A stretch of DNA of 64,000 nt, from the NCBI RefSeq assembly GCF_039536325.1, contig NZ_BAAAYO010000010.1:930001-994000 (forward strand), read 5' to 3'. Made by a program: the position numbers and the translations under genes. Below are positions 55,301-62,234 of this stretch, in pieces. The notes beneath the pieces were generated by a model. It searched no databases and was not told the origin of the DNA. It saw nothing but the letters and a program-made list of their open reading frames with translations. The DNA comes from Paenibacillus_AB hodogayensis (GTDB taxonomy: Bacteria > Bacillota > Bacilli > Paenibacillales > NBRC-103111). The number at the start of each line of letters is the position of its first letter. Within the stretch, counting starts at the first letter, position 1.

Positions 55301-55311
55301 ATTTTGCTCAT
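49369..55311 (-). CDS. Rhs/YD-repeat polymorphic toxin with discoidin, Hint and toxin-tip domains
   Basis: A 1980-residue secreted protein. A signal peptide (to about 28) is followed by an N-terminal Rhs domain, an F5/8-type (discoidin) carbohydrate-binding domain at about 495-650 (VDGDSRTAWES, WIYVDLGSVQPFNEVVLRW, SELEIYNHLG), YD repeats from about 760 to 1590 (YDALGRPIAV, YDKLNRLVKI, YDANGNITAV), the Rhs core seal near 1585-1640 (YYLRARYYDPSVGRF, NPLRYTDPNGHD) and a Hint autoprotease at about 1752-1885 (CNCFTAGTKVLTDEGE ... IWTHNSC). The last 95 residues form the toxin tip (AQIYKNGDNYYHRDTFHTGEGSH, YDKRGNHLGEADVLTGKLIPG), perhaps an RNase-fold related to Ntox21/CdiA-CT tips. Known Rhs/WapA proteins enclose the tip in a YD shell and free it by cleavage. 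ATG 55311 overlaps the preceding stop. Confidence 0.9.
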   Translation of the reverse strand: MSKIMRLFQTSLLCLVLLACFHSPAYAAVDISGWSLRMNGMEMPLAINESNKAQYADRYNSQEAVDPQSGSLSINVTDLVLPGRDGLDFSLTRHYNSNQAQMGEMKSAFSDTSSSTNYYKDSYYWFYILEYYTNSGSGPYQYLSIYFRTEAEAIASCTSNATAYTNYTCRLRETDGSLYWDELSHDYIRAPLSIYRRNFTWASTAEKTSYQRSRYDLGAGWSLGIPSVQIIRTEPDDGKELHFHDGSGASYRIFFTPADDSNIQGYPRDNVRFDIASGGSYSNGQAEAQYVFTDSDNRKTYFAQDGRILGIKDRFGNEIKFTHTMRYVNGTAYPYISKITDSIGRIIQFTYDNTIDNASFTEDNVTVTVTHPNEPGMQTGVVYSKKRHSIDGRYEPYLYSAIIAPNTPETTATYYEYETRAQRFQYQTKNVPDQNSASVYTQLLKKIIYPHSVAFYDYETALRNLGTSGVMEAFRVTERYDLNRVGSAIPSIPKTNLALNKPVQVSSYSTHVSGGDGEPEETHVYYGHYAVDGDSRTAWESMRNSEEWIYVDLGSVQPFNEVVLRWANKGRYTIQVSNDAMNWTHLYAGMGVDSYYNEMYAEDIRGLQGNARFIKIIVNLPPYTSVTVSELEIYNHLGKNQVGYSYVRDYSGYPYASFPHSSKTFAGNLIQTQALFNGEGQPVSAESRAPNGEIQSTTNETFDNKYKYKPTRTKYLDKNSANASLDPLYVDRLYYSWGGLASETRPLSLNDINNSAIKADHTTNYQYSIFYYPSQIQRKQTASTTLTDSTEYYDSPAQLLAGRLKKTTNANGEYVDYTYELTTEGKVSKAIATQTLENGKTARTETVYGPTGIYAFPTQITQFYTDDNNQPQTMQTSRTYSLVTGLLQSETAPGGRVTTYQYDALGRPIAVKQPPFNGLNGVTYEVETKTEYAPNQISSGFDATNANVQTMKVKTYTSVRNVSTNGVTIYDVKEAFYDGFGNPLIQQRYDDQRGQWITEAQYHYDAMSRPIYVADAQNNVQTVGYDGWGQVGQVTDPYGNQYKTIRDLLGRKTTSYMVTSSNASNPDDNVKWNVLEKQYDPLGRLTTSTVYPSWPDRNNKVQAAYTYDFVGNALTMADPKNQVTSYQYDKLNRLVKITDPLSQATDYTYTTQGKLKETKQSDAGQTYTTSKTYDELGRIRQNFDAASQADLLTYNAVGDLSQRRDLNQQTFSYGYDALHRQVSSNVGANSVKTYYEDNPFGPKQREEWSGGNLLKGVAYTYGANGQLTGKTVTSDGHTLSMTNAFDLAGKLTGVTNGYGFTTAYQYDKVRVEKVQTNGGAANPGVDDSQYARYEYNPNGTLKTITYPRLSDGTYMKSDYAYDKISRLTSVTNTKGGQAISSYSYAYDANGNITAVTDGAGTTAYVYDALNRLIQTTRPDGQIVTYTYDGRGNRKTSQGDSMALREGSFAYSPWNELIQATDGTGTTGYTYSPESEGLRIKKTTPSGTLRYTYNASGQVIAESDANNQVIAQYVWGPDRLLMKKDMASGQSYYYVHNGHGDVVQLMNTAGAVVNSYRYDEWGNILQQAEGVPNAFKYAGEPYDPETGFYYLRARYYDPSVGRFINKDTYEGDISNPLSLNLYTYVYNNPLRYTDPNGHDPRELQLMLEMARDGEYNMQDARSKLGAYYQRIFQDDDNNYFNYLFGLATLTSAYENSMGRSEWAIGVLVQVNIADNVSAYELAQLLESMVDVNAALSRGAKAARARVPLKTSAECNCFTAGTKVLTDEGEKPIEEIEVGDKVLAKDNETSEMAYKEVEWLFQRDVEETYNITIGDEVITTTDEHPFWIVGKGWVESKNLVLGEVLTTSDGKELAIEKIEIKKEHKTVYNFKVKDFHTYFVSNLGIWTHNSCTPDFITNNRVPIDKETALGNGTFTKTKISPVKGAQIYKNGDNYYHRDTFHTGEGSHLEVYDKRGNHLGEADVLTGKLIPGTRDPDKKINVK

Positions 55312-56171
55312 GGCAATTCTTTTCCTTTCTTATCTGCTGCTGTGTCTAACGCTCCTTGTCGTTTCTGCTGTGATATTCTCATCTTATCCAACGTATCGGC
55401 CAAGGAATATTCCGAGGATTGCTCCATCTTGGCCAGCTTCTCGTCGGTTAATCGGAGTATCTTTACCTCTTCGTCCGTTAAGCCGTATTTATCCATCACC
55501 GGCTTGGATACCTCACCGTAGAAACGGTTCTCCTTGAACATTTCCGAGACAGCCTCTTTTCCTTTGGACCGGTAACGTCTTAGCGCTTCGTTCATATCGG
55601 GGACTAAGTATTCGTTAACAAGTGTCAGTAACGAGAGCTGATCCCCCAAAGGCAGATCGGCCCCTTCCAATCGTTTGGCAGCTTCGGGATTGTTGTTTTT
55701 CAGCGTTTCGACCAGAGGGCCGTACTTGGCCGCTTGCAATTGATTCTCCACGGAAAGCCAGTCCGATTTTTTCTTATTGTCCAGAAGAACGATCGGATCT
55801 GCATCCCAAATATTCGCAAGTTCATCGGCTTTTAAAATGTCTTGCATCGAGAAACCTTCTTCGAGCAGTTGATCCGCTTGTTCGCTCGTAAAATTGTATT
55901 TATCGACAGGGATGTTCGGATCGCTGACTTTCGCTTGACTTGGATTGTTTTCAGGAAGGTCGATCGATGCGACACTCTTTTGGGTTGTAAGTATTAATTC
56001 TTTTTGGGGTTCCGGTGGAGCGATTGGAACCGTTTGACTGTTCCCGGGTACAAATGTGTTGATGATCGGCTCCAACAAACCATTTGCAAAGCCGGATGAA
56101 ACCGTATAAAAGCTGGGCAAGACCATACCAGCGAGGATACATAAGGAAATCCACTTCCGTTGTCGTTTCAA
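55308..56171 (-). CDS. Secreted accessory protein of the Rhs locus
   Basis: A 287-residue exported protein (signal peptide with helix ISLCILAGMVLPSFYTVSSGF), then a proline-rich linker and a mainly helical domain (FTSEQADQLLEEGFSMQDILKADELA, LVETLKNNNPEAAKRLEG, YGLTDEEVKILRLTDEKLAKME). No family recognised. It starts at TTG 56171, nine bases behind GGGAGG, and its stop overlaps the Rhs ATG (ATGA), so it is made in fixed ratio with the toxin and may help export, anchor or fold it. Confidence 0.65.
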   Translation of the reverse strand: MKRQRKWISLCILAGMVLPSFYTVSSGFANGLLEPIINTFVPGNSQTVPIAPPEPQKELILTTQKSVASIDLPENNPSQAKVSDPNIPVDKYNFTSEQADQLLEEGFSMQDILKADELANIWDADPIVLLDNKKKSDWLSVENQLQAAKYGPLVETLKNNNPEAAKRLEGADLPLGDQLSLLTLVNEYLVPDMNEALRRYRSKGKEAVSEMFKENRFYGEVSKPVMDKYGLTDEEVKILRLTDEKLAKMEQSSEYSLADTLDKMRISQQKRQGALDTAADKKGKELP

Positions 56172-56261
56172 AGTTCGCAACCTCCCGATTTAAACTCTCT
56201 GCGTTACGTTATAAAATCAGATTCTATAAAACTGCGATAATGCTGCGGTCGTTTTTGCTTG

Positions 56262-59087
56262 TCAATGGATTGCCGTACCTATCAAGTTCCCATTGGCGTC
56301 ATATTGATAATCCAAGGTTTGTCCATTAGGCAAGATGATGTAATCGAGCTTGCCTGCCATGTCGTAATAACTCCCTTGGGAACCGAACCCTACCTGCAAC
56401 GGTCTACTTGGAGCGGAAACGTTGCCCGCTACGTCTCTCGCTTTTACGGTAAACGAATAAAGCGCTCCTTGAGATAAACCCGTTGCTGTATAGGCCGTAG
56501 ACGCGCTTGTACCGATTAAAGAGGACCCGTTGTATATTTCGTATCCGGATACTCCGATATCGTCTGTCGACGGGGACCAAGCCAATGTAACACTGCTGCC
56601 GGTTCTGCCTGTTATCCAAACGTTCGCTGGAACGGTGGGGGGGCCTGCATCCAAATTCGGTATCGAAATGTTGCTGCGATAAGCCCAGTCGGACCACTCC
56701 ATCTCGTCCTTGACACGAATTGCGAAACTCCAATTGCCAAGAGCCAAAGGAGCAGTTACGTAACTGGACGATGAAGCTTGAATTTCGCCAGAGTTATACG
56801 ACCAACTAGCCCAGTTGTCCCTTGTACCTACAACCTGAAAAGCGGATTGGGTTTGTCCGTCAGGATCGTTATACGCCCAAGTAAAGGTCATTACGTTGTT
56901 GTATAAGGTTTGGTTATCGGTATAAGAAGTCAGGTATAAGGACGGCAGCAGGTTCGTTTGCATATACCGGGCTTCCGAAAATGGCGACTCCAGGCCAAAG
57001 CTGTCTTTCGTCCTGACCAGCCAGTAATACACATGCCCGCGCTCCATAACGTTCGGGGGAACGGCATAAACGTTGGTACCGGAGTATACCCATCCCGAAT
57101 CATGAACCGCCACATTACTGGAGTGGTAAACAACTACCTGGAAAGCAGACTGACTATCGCCGGGATCCGGGTCGGAAAAGATCCATTGCAGCGCTGGAGT
57201 TACGCCGGGAATCCTGGCGGGAGCGGAGAGCCAGGGGGTACCCGGCGTCAAATTCGACGGCGCATTGGGAGCCCGGTTGGCCAGAATCGTAAAAGGCCCG
57301 TCCGAAACGTTCCAATCTCCGAAATAGACGCCGTCAAATGCCCGAATGCGCATAAAGCTCGTAGTAGTTGCCGTTGCCCCGGAAAAATTATAGAGATACG
57401 AAGTTGTACCCGGAGCGGTTAGCGGGACAAGATCCATCCATGGCCCGCCGTTCGAAGAGATTTGAATTTGATACTGTAGATTCCATTGCGGTGTATCCTC
57501 ATCGACGGCAGGCACCCATGAAATCGTATAGAGCGAATTTAAAGTTTCGCCGCCGTTCGGAGTGACAAGTGCCGGCCTGGATGGACGCGCCGTATAGTTG
57601 ACGTGAAGTTGGGCGTAGTAACCCATATAGATTTGCATAGTAGGAGAGTAATTATAATCATGCCAAATTTCTCTGACAGCAAATCCATAGTCCACACCAG
57701 AATCTTTTATATCTTTGATCGCTTTTGAAACATCCCATACCAATGGCTGAGAACTTGCTTGAGCGGAACGGTTAACATAGGGTATATCATTGTTCGAATA
57801 CCATTGAATTCCCGGAACGGGATTACTTTTATCGTTACTACTTGATGGCTCGTTCCAATCCTGCAAAGCTTTCCCGGCTTGCAAACTTACGCTGTAACCG
57901 TAGCTTTCGTCATCCGAAGTATTAAAATCCGCTCCCAAATAAATGTCAGTTTTGAATACTGCCTGCAACCAACCATAGTTTGACGAAATAGAGCTTAAGT
58001 CGAATTTATATAAAGCGCCTCCATTGATACTGCAACTATTGGTATAGTAGTATGTGTACTGATCGTTTGAAATATAGAAGCTTCCATTTGCAAGATTGTA
58101 ACTGATACATCCATCCTTCATCGGAGGGCTCAAAATAACGGTTGGATCGATTACAACCGGAAACTTTAATCCTGACACATCCGCCTCTATGTCCAAGTAC
58201 AAGTTGTTCTTCTCCGTTCTTAACGACTGCGCCACATCGCGGTATTTCCCATCCGCGTCCACGAGCCAGGCCGGCTGCACAGCGAATTCACGGGTACGCA
58301 GCGAATCGCCCAGCGGTCCACCCACTTCAAAGCTGAATTTATGGGGGGCGTCCTGGTTTTTGAGTACGATCGTCTCTTTGATCCCATTATCAACCACTTG
58401 CAAAATCGCATCCGTGCTGTTCCACGCGTTTGAATAAAGAAGTCCCGACTTCCCGTACACCATACCCGTTACGTTAGAGGCGCCAACCGGCTTGAAGGCT
58501 AACGTTTCCTCGTTTTTAGAGATGGAATATCCGCTGCTGAACCGTTTAGGCAAAGTGGTGTCGAACGGAACTTGCAGCGCTTTAAATTCGCTCTCAAACA
58601 AAGGCTGGCCGGCCATTCGTTTCGCTTGATTTTGTGACATTATACTGCGCACTGACCGGGCATTCGCCTTGGAAAGCGGCACGTAAACCGAAGCAAGAAC
58701 GGACTCTTCGTAGATGGCCGTGTCGATGTCGTACAAGTTGCCATCCTCCGCTTCGTAGTGCTGATCGATCATGGAGATGACGGCCTTGTAAGTCCCGTCT
58801 TTCATCAGGAAGTGCTTGCTGACGGGAGTACGCTTCGCTACAAGCTCCCCATCGATATTCGGATCGAGCTTGTCCCATTTCTTTCGCTGTTCGCCATCGA
58901 CCGCCCTATACACTTGTTCCGTAACGCCGATACGCTGCTCTGCACCGTATACCGCTCGGTTGACGGATGGCTGCGCACTTGTCTCGGCGTCGGCCGCGTG
59001 GGCGACCTGCAAGAAAGGCAGCGGTAAAGCCTCAAATAAGAGTACAGCCAGTAAAGCCCAAACCATTCGCTTGTAAAGCCTTCTCAA
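56262..59087 (-). CDS. Secreted WapA-like protein with FnIII domains and a single terminal YD repeat
   Basis: A 941-residue exported protein starting at TTG 59087 (GGAGG seven bases upstream; signal peptide LLAVLLFEALPLPFLQVAHA). The N-terminal half (TPVSKHFLMKDGTYKAVISMID, GPLGDSLRTREFAVQPAWLVD, FPVVIDPTVI) and the following DNRLRE-like region (WDVSKAIKDIKDSG, GFAVREIWHDYNY) match the front part of WapA/DNRLRE wall proteins; four fibronectin-III-like domains follow (about 540-910). The last 40 residues (AGKLDYIILPNGQTLDYQYDANGNLIG) are one isolated YD repeat. It therefore looks like the front half of a WapA/Rhs protein split from its toxin half, two genes downstream. Confidence 0.8.
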   Translation of the reverse strand: MRRLYKRMVWALLAVLLFEALPLPFLQVAHAADAETSAQPSVNRAVYGAEQRIGVTEQVYRAVDGEQRKKWDKLDPNIDGELVAKRTPVSKHFLMKDGTYKAVISMIDQHYEAEDGNLYDIDTAIYEESVLASVYVPLSKANARSVRSIMSQNQAKRMAGQPLFESEFKALQVPFDTTLPKRFSSGYSISKNEETLAFKPVGASNVTGMVYGKSGLLYSNAWNSTDAILQVVDNGIKETIVLKNQDAPHKFSFEVGGPLGDSLRTREFAVQPAWLVDADGKYRDVAQSLRTEKNNLYLDIEADVSGLKFPVVIDPTVILSPPMKDGCISYNLANGSFYISNDQYTYYYTNSCSINGGALYKFDLSSISSNYGWLQAVFKTDIYLGADFNTSDDESYGYSVSLQAGKALQDWNEPSSSNDKSNPVPGIQWYSNNDIPYVNRSAQASSQPLVWDVSKAIKDIKDSGVDYGFAVREIWHDYNYSPTMQIYMGYYAQLHVNYTARPSRPALVTPNGGETLNSLYTISWVPAVDEDTPQWNLQYQIQISSNGGPWMDLVPLTAPGTTSYLYNFSGATATTTSFMRIRAFDGVYFGDWNVSDGPFTILANRAPNAPSNLTPGTPWLSAPARIPGVTPALQWIFSDPDPGDSQSAFQVVVYHSSNVAVHDSGWVYSGTNVYAVPPNVMERGHVYYWLVRTKDSFGLESPFSEARYMQTNLLPSLYLTSYTDNQTLYNNVMTFTWAYNDPDGQTQSAFQVVGTRDNWASWSYNSGEIQASSSSYVTAPLALGNWSFAIRVKDEMEWSDWAYRSNISIPNLDAGPPTVPANVWITGRTGSSVTLAWSPSTDDIGVSGYEIYNGSSLIGTSASTAYTATGLSQGALYSFTVKARDVAGNVSAPSRPLQVGFGSQGSYYDMAGKLDYIILPNGQTLDYQYDANGNLIGTAIH

Positions 59088-59129
59088 CCTTATCCCTCCA
59101 CCAATTTCAAAATTTCGACATTCAAACCA

Positions 59130-59158
59130 AGTATAGGAGCAAACAAAAACACAGTAAA
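59130..59158 (-). promoter_or_regulatory. Promoter of the Rhs locus
   Basis: On the minus strand TTTACT (59158-59153) and TATACT (59135-59130) are 17 bases apart, 43 bases before the TTG start of the FnIII protein. No other promoter was seen before the Rhs gene, so three genes and probably the immunity gene share it. Confidence 0.55.
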
Positions 59159-59197
59159 GCATTTTATTTCCTTAGATTCCAATATATTATTTTCATG

Positions 59198-59236
59198 AAA
59201 AAGAGCCCTGCAGATCCCAGATCCGCAAGGCTCTTC
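59198..59236 (-). terminator. Terminator after the DUF975 gene
   Basis: AAGAGCC (59201-59207) and GGCTCTT (59229-59235) enclose TGC/GCA and GATC/GATC pairs; on the minus strand it is followed by TTTTTCATG. It insulates the Rhs promoter. Confidence 0.8.
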
Positions 59237-59285
59237 CCTATCATTGGATGTACTCTATCTTGGCTGTCCTACCACCTATCCCTTC

Positions 59286-59876
59286 TTACCTTGCCGCCCC
59301 GTTCCTGGCTTTCAAATCCTCATAGAACGCCGCCTGGGTGGCGAGCATGTACGGATACAGCCAAATGTAGCCCAGGCCAAACGGGATGGCCGCGAGAATC
59401 GCCCAGCCGATAAAGGTCAAGTACAGCACGAACAGCCGCCCTTTATGGCCGACCATCCATTCCTTGCTTTGCCGGATCGCTTCCATCGGTTCGAGGTTCG
59501 GATTGTCGCGCAAAATGTAGAACGCCTGCGAATAGCGCAGCGCCGCTATAATGCCGGGCACGATCAACAGCAGCGTCCAGAGGAAGGTGAAAATCTGGAT
59601 GAGCAGATAGAGCACGAAAGCGACGCCAAACCGGTCGAACGATTGAAACAGCAGCCCGACCTCCGGCTTCTCGCTGCGGACCAGCTTCACGAAGTAGGCG
59701 AGCAATCCGAGCGTAAGCGGTCCCCCCAGCAGTAAGACGGCCAATCCTCCGACATACGGTATGTACGAAAGCACTCCGATGATGATGGCAAACAGCAGCG
59801 TAATGCCTATCGCGGGCAGCCAATTCCCGCTTAAACTTCTCCTTGCAGTCGCACGCAGCTCGGCACTGGTCGGCAT
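59286..59876 (-). CDS. DUF975-family membrane protein
   Basis: A 196-residue protein with four to five helices: a start of the DUF975 kind (PTSAELRATARRSLSGNWLPAIGITLLFA), a conserved FLWTLLLIVPGIIAALRYSQAFYIL and LEPMEAIRQSKEWMVGHKGRLFVLY. Function is unknown; the family is common in Bacillota membranes. I chose ATG 59876 with GGAGGA nine bases upstream; a longer frame to 60086 adds a low-complexity Arg-rich segment without a start signal. Divergent from hssR. Confidence 0.85.
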   Translation of the reverse strand: MPTSAELRATARRSLSGNWLPAIGITLLFAIIIGVLSYIPYVGGLAVLLLGGPLTLGLLAYFVKLVRSEKPEVGLLFQSFDRFGVAFVLYLLIQIFTFLWTLLLIVPGIIAALRYSQAFYILRDNPNLEPMEAIRQSKEWMVGHKGRLFVLYLTFIGWAILAAIPFGLGYIWLYPYMLATQAAFYEDLKARNGAAR

Positions 59877-60113
59877 CGGTACGATTCCTCCATATTCGGG
59901 TATTGGTCGCGCTCGGACCCCCGGCCGCTTGCAACGGACTCGGTCCGGGCCGTCCGGCAACTCCTTTGGAGTATATTCGTACCGCATTGTCCCATATGCC
60001 TGTTTGCGCCTTCCCGGTCCGCTTTTCCTCTCTTCTTTTCCTCCCCGTTTTTCCTTCGCTGCTCTTTTTTGGTACGATGGGTGCATACGAAGGCGATCAC
60101 GGAGGGGTAAGCA

Positions 60114-60791
60114 TTGAAGAAACTATTGGTAAGCGACGATGACGTCCATATCCGCACGCTGCTAAAGCATGTATTGACGCGGGAAGGTTACATGGTGCTG
60201 GAGGCGGCGGACGGTCTCGCGGCGATGCGGATGCTGCAGGAACAGCGGATCGACCTGGCCGTTGTGGATGTGATGATGCCGCATATGGACGGTTTGGATC
60301 TGTGCCAGCATATCCGGGAAACGTACGACATTCCGATTATTTTATTGACGGCCCGGCAGCAGCTGAGCGATAAGGAACAAGGTTACCTGCGAGGAACGGA
60401 CGATTACTTGACCAAGCCTTTCGAGCCGGAGGAACTGTTGTTCCGCATCAAGGCGCTGTTCCGCCGCTATTCGGTCGTCTCCCAAGATAAAATCGGGTTG
60501 AATTCGCTTGTCATCGACCGCAAAAATTATGAGATACACGACGGGAACGAAACGCTGCTGCTTCCGGTGAAGGAATTCGAGCTGCTGGCCCAGCTGGCTC
60601 AATACCCGGGGAGGCTTTTTTCCCGCAGCGAATTGATCGAGCTGATCTGGGGCGCCGATTACGAAGGGGATGAACGTACGGTGGACGTGCACATTAAACG
60701 GCTGCGCGAGCGCTTTGCCTCCTACCGGGAAGATTTCGCGATTCGTACGGTTCGCGGAATCGGCTACAAATTGGAGATGGTCGGCCTATGA
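60114..60791 (+). CDS. hssR: Heme-responsive OmpR-type response regulator (HssR-like)
   Basis: A 225-residue regulator starting at TTG (60114, GGAGGGG upstream): acidic pocket DDD at 8-10, phosphoacceptor Asp52 (AVVDVMMP), Lys in the GTDDYLTKPFEPEELLFRI stretch, and a winged helix (LPVKEFELLAQLA, ELIELIWGADYEGDERTVDVH, VRGIGYKLE). HssR-HssS senses heme overload in Bacillota and switches on the HrtAB heme exporter. The identification rests on the order regulator-kinase-HrtB-HrtA and on an HssR-type direct repeat before hrtB. Confidence 0.7.
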   Translation: MKKLLVSDDDVHIRTLLKHVLTREGYMVLEAADGLAAMRMLQEQRIDLAVVDVMMPHMDGLDLCQHIRETYDIPIILLTARQQLSDKEQGYLRGTDDYLTKPFEPEELLFRIKALFRRYSVVSQDKIGLNSLVIDRKNYEIHDGNETLLLPVKEFELLAQLAQYPGRLFSRSELIELIWGADYEGDERTVDVHIKRLRERFASYREDFAIRTVRGIGYKLEMVGL

Positions 60792-62164
60792 AATCGCTCT
60801 ATGCCAGCATGTGCCTGATCTTCTGCTCGGTTATTATCGTCAGCAGCCTGCTCGGTTTTCTGGTGTCCAACCTGTATTACCAAGTCCGGATCAAGCCGCA
60901 AAACGATGCGAAGCTTACCGGCATGGCGCACCAAATACAAACTTTTCTGGAGGCGCATCCGGATAGCTGGGAATCGTACTTGACGAGCACGGCGGCTTTG
61001 GGCTACCGGATTTATATAACCGACGAAAGCGGCCGCGAACACATCTACGGCACGCCGTTCCGGGTCATGGACCTGGAGCCGCCGCATATTCGCACCGTCT
61101 TGGACGGCCAGGTGTATCACGGAGTCGCGGAATTTCCGAGCAAGCCGTTCATTACCGGTTTTTTTGATAATCAATTGCGCAATTCCGTCGGCGTGCCTGT
61201 CCGTATGCAAGAGCGGAATTACGCATTGTTTTTGCGCCCGGACGCGCAGATTCAGTTTGGCGAGCTGCGCATCTTTTTTTCGCTGATTCTCGGCTTGGCG
61301 ATACTTTTCAGTCTGGGCTTTGTCGTGATCGGCGCGCTCTACATCGTTCGGCCGATCAATCGCCTCGCAGAAGCGACCAAGCGGATTTCCGAAGGTAGAT
61401 ACGATATCCGGCTGAATGTCGGGCGCCGCGATCAGATCGGGCAGCTGGCCTCCCGCTTTATGACGATGAGCCGGGAGCTCGAACGGACGAACCGGGCCAG
61501 ACAGGAGTTTGTCGCCAACGTTTCCCATGAGATCGAATCCCCGTTAACCTCGATTCAGGGATTCGCCAACGCGCTGAAGGACCCCTCCCTGCCGGAAAGG
61601 ATGCGGCTGGAGTACCTCTCGATCATCGACGGGGAAAGCCGGCGTCTGTCCCTGCTCAGCAAGCAGCTGCTCACCTTGTCTTCGCTGGATTACGACCCCG
61701 AGGCTTTGCAGAGCGACACGTTCGATCTGCGCGTCCAACTGCGCCAGGCCGTGCAGAGCTTCGAATGGAGGCTGACCGAGAAGCAGTTGGCCGTCCGCTT
61801 GAATCTGGAGCCAATTACGATAAGGGGAGACTCCAATTTGCTGTACCAAGTATGGCTCAACCTGCTGTCCAATGCGGTTAAATATACGGCTCCGGGCGGT
61901 TCGGTATCCATTGCTTCAAGATTGGTCGGCGAGACATGTACGGTGACGGTAACGGACACCGGCGAGGGAATTCCGGCCGAGGAGCTGCCGCTGATTTTTG
62001 ACCGGTTCCACAAGGTCGACCGCGCCCGCACGCATGAGTCGCACAGCAGCGGCCTGGGACTGGCGATCGTGCAAAAGATTATTAAAGCGCATAACGGCAC
62101 GATAGACGTGAAGAGCACGGTCTGGGAAGGGACGGCCTTTACCGTTACGCTTCCGCTTTTGTAA
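60788..62164 (+). CDS. hssS: Heme-responsive sensor histidine kinase (HssS-like)
   Basis: A 458-residue kinase whose ATGA overlaps the hssR stop: helix 1 (about 8-30), an extracellular domain of about 130 residues, helix 2 near 160-185, HAMP (YIVRPINRLAEATKRISEG), phosphoacceptor motif VSHEIESPLTSIQGFA near 246, which is the HssS-type variant of SHE-L-TPL, and an ATPase domain (LLSNAVKYT, TDTGEGI, SSGLGLAIVQKI). Like S. aureus HssS it has no obvious heme-binding motif in its sensor. It would phosphorylate HssR when heme accumulates in the membrane. Confidence 0.7.
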   Translation: MKSLYASMCLIFCSVIIVSSLLGFLVSNLYYQVRIKPQNDAKLTGMAHQIQTFLEAHPDSWESYLTSTAALGYRIYITDESGREHIYGTPFRVMDLEPPHIRTVLDGQVYHGVAEFPSKPFITGFFDNQLRNSVGVPVRMQERNYALFLRPDAQIQFGELRIFFSLILGLAILFSLGFVVIGALYIVRPINRLAEATKRISEGRYDIRLNVGRRDQIGQLASRFMTMSRELERTNRARQEFVANVSHEIESPLTSIQGFANALKDPSLPERMRLEYLSIIDGESRRLSLLSKQLLTLSSLDYDPEALQSDTFDLRVQLRQAVQSFEWRLTEKQLAVRLNLEPITIRGDSNLLYQVWLNLLSNAVKYTAPGGSVSIASRLVGETCTVTVTDTGEGIPAEELPLIFDRFHKVDRARTHESHSSGLGLAIVQKIIKAHNGTIDVKSTVWEGTAFTVTLPLL

Positions 62165-62170
62165 TGTATT

Positions 62171-62203
62171 ATTCATACTCCGTTCATTTTCGCTTCCTAC
62201 ACT
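62171..62203 (+). promoter_or_regulatory. HssR-type direct repeat and hrt promoter
   Basis: ATTCATACT (62171-62179), two bases, then GTTCATTTT (62182-62190) copies the 9+2+9 layout of the known HssR site (GTTCATATT repeated with a two-base gap), with seven and eight matches. TACACT at 62198-62203 is a plausible -10 and the repeat covers the -35, as expected for activation by HssR. The ribosome site AAAGGAGC and ATG follow. Confidence 0.6.
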
Positions 62204-62234
62204 AAGAGCAGTTCGATGCGAAAGGAGCGGTGTT

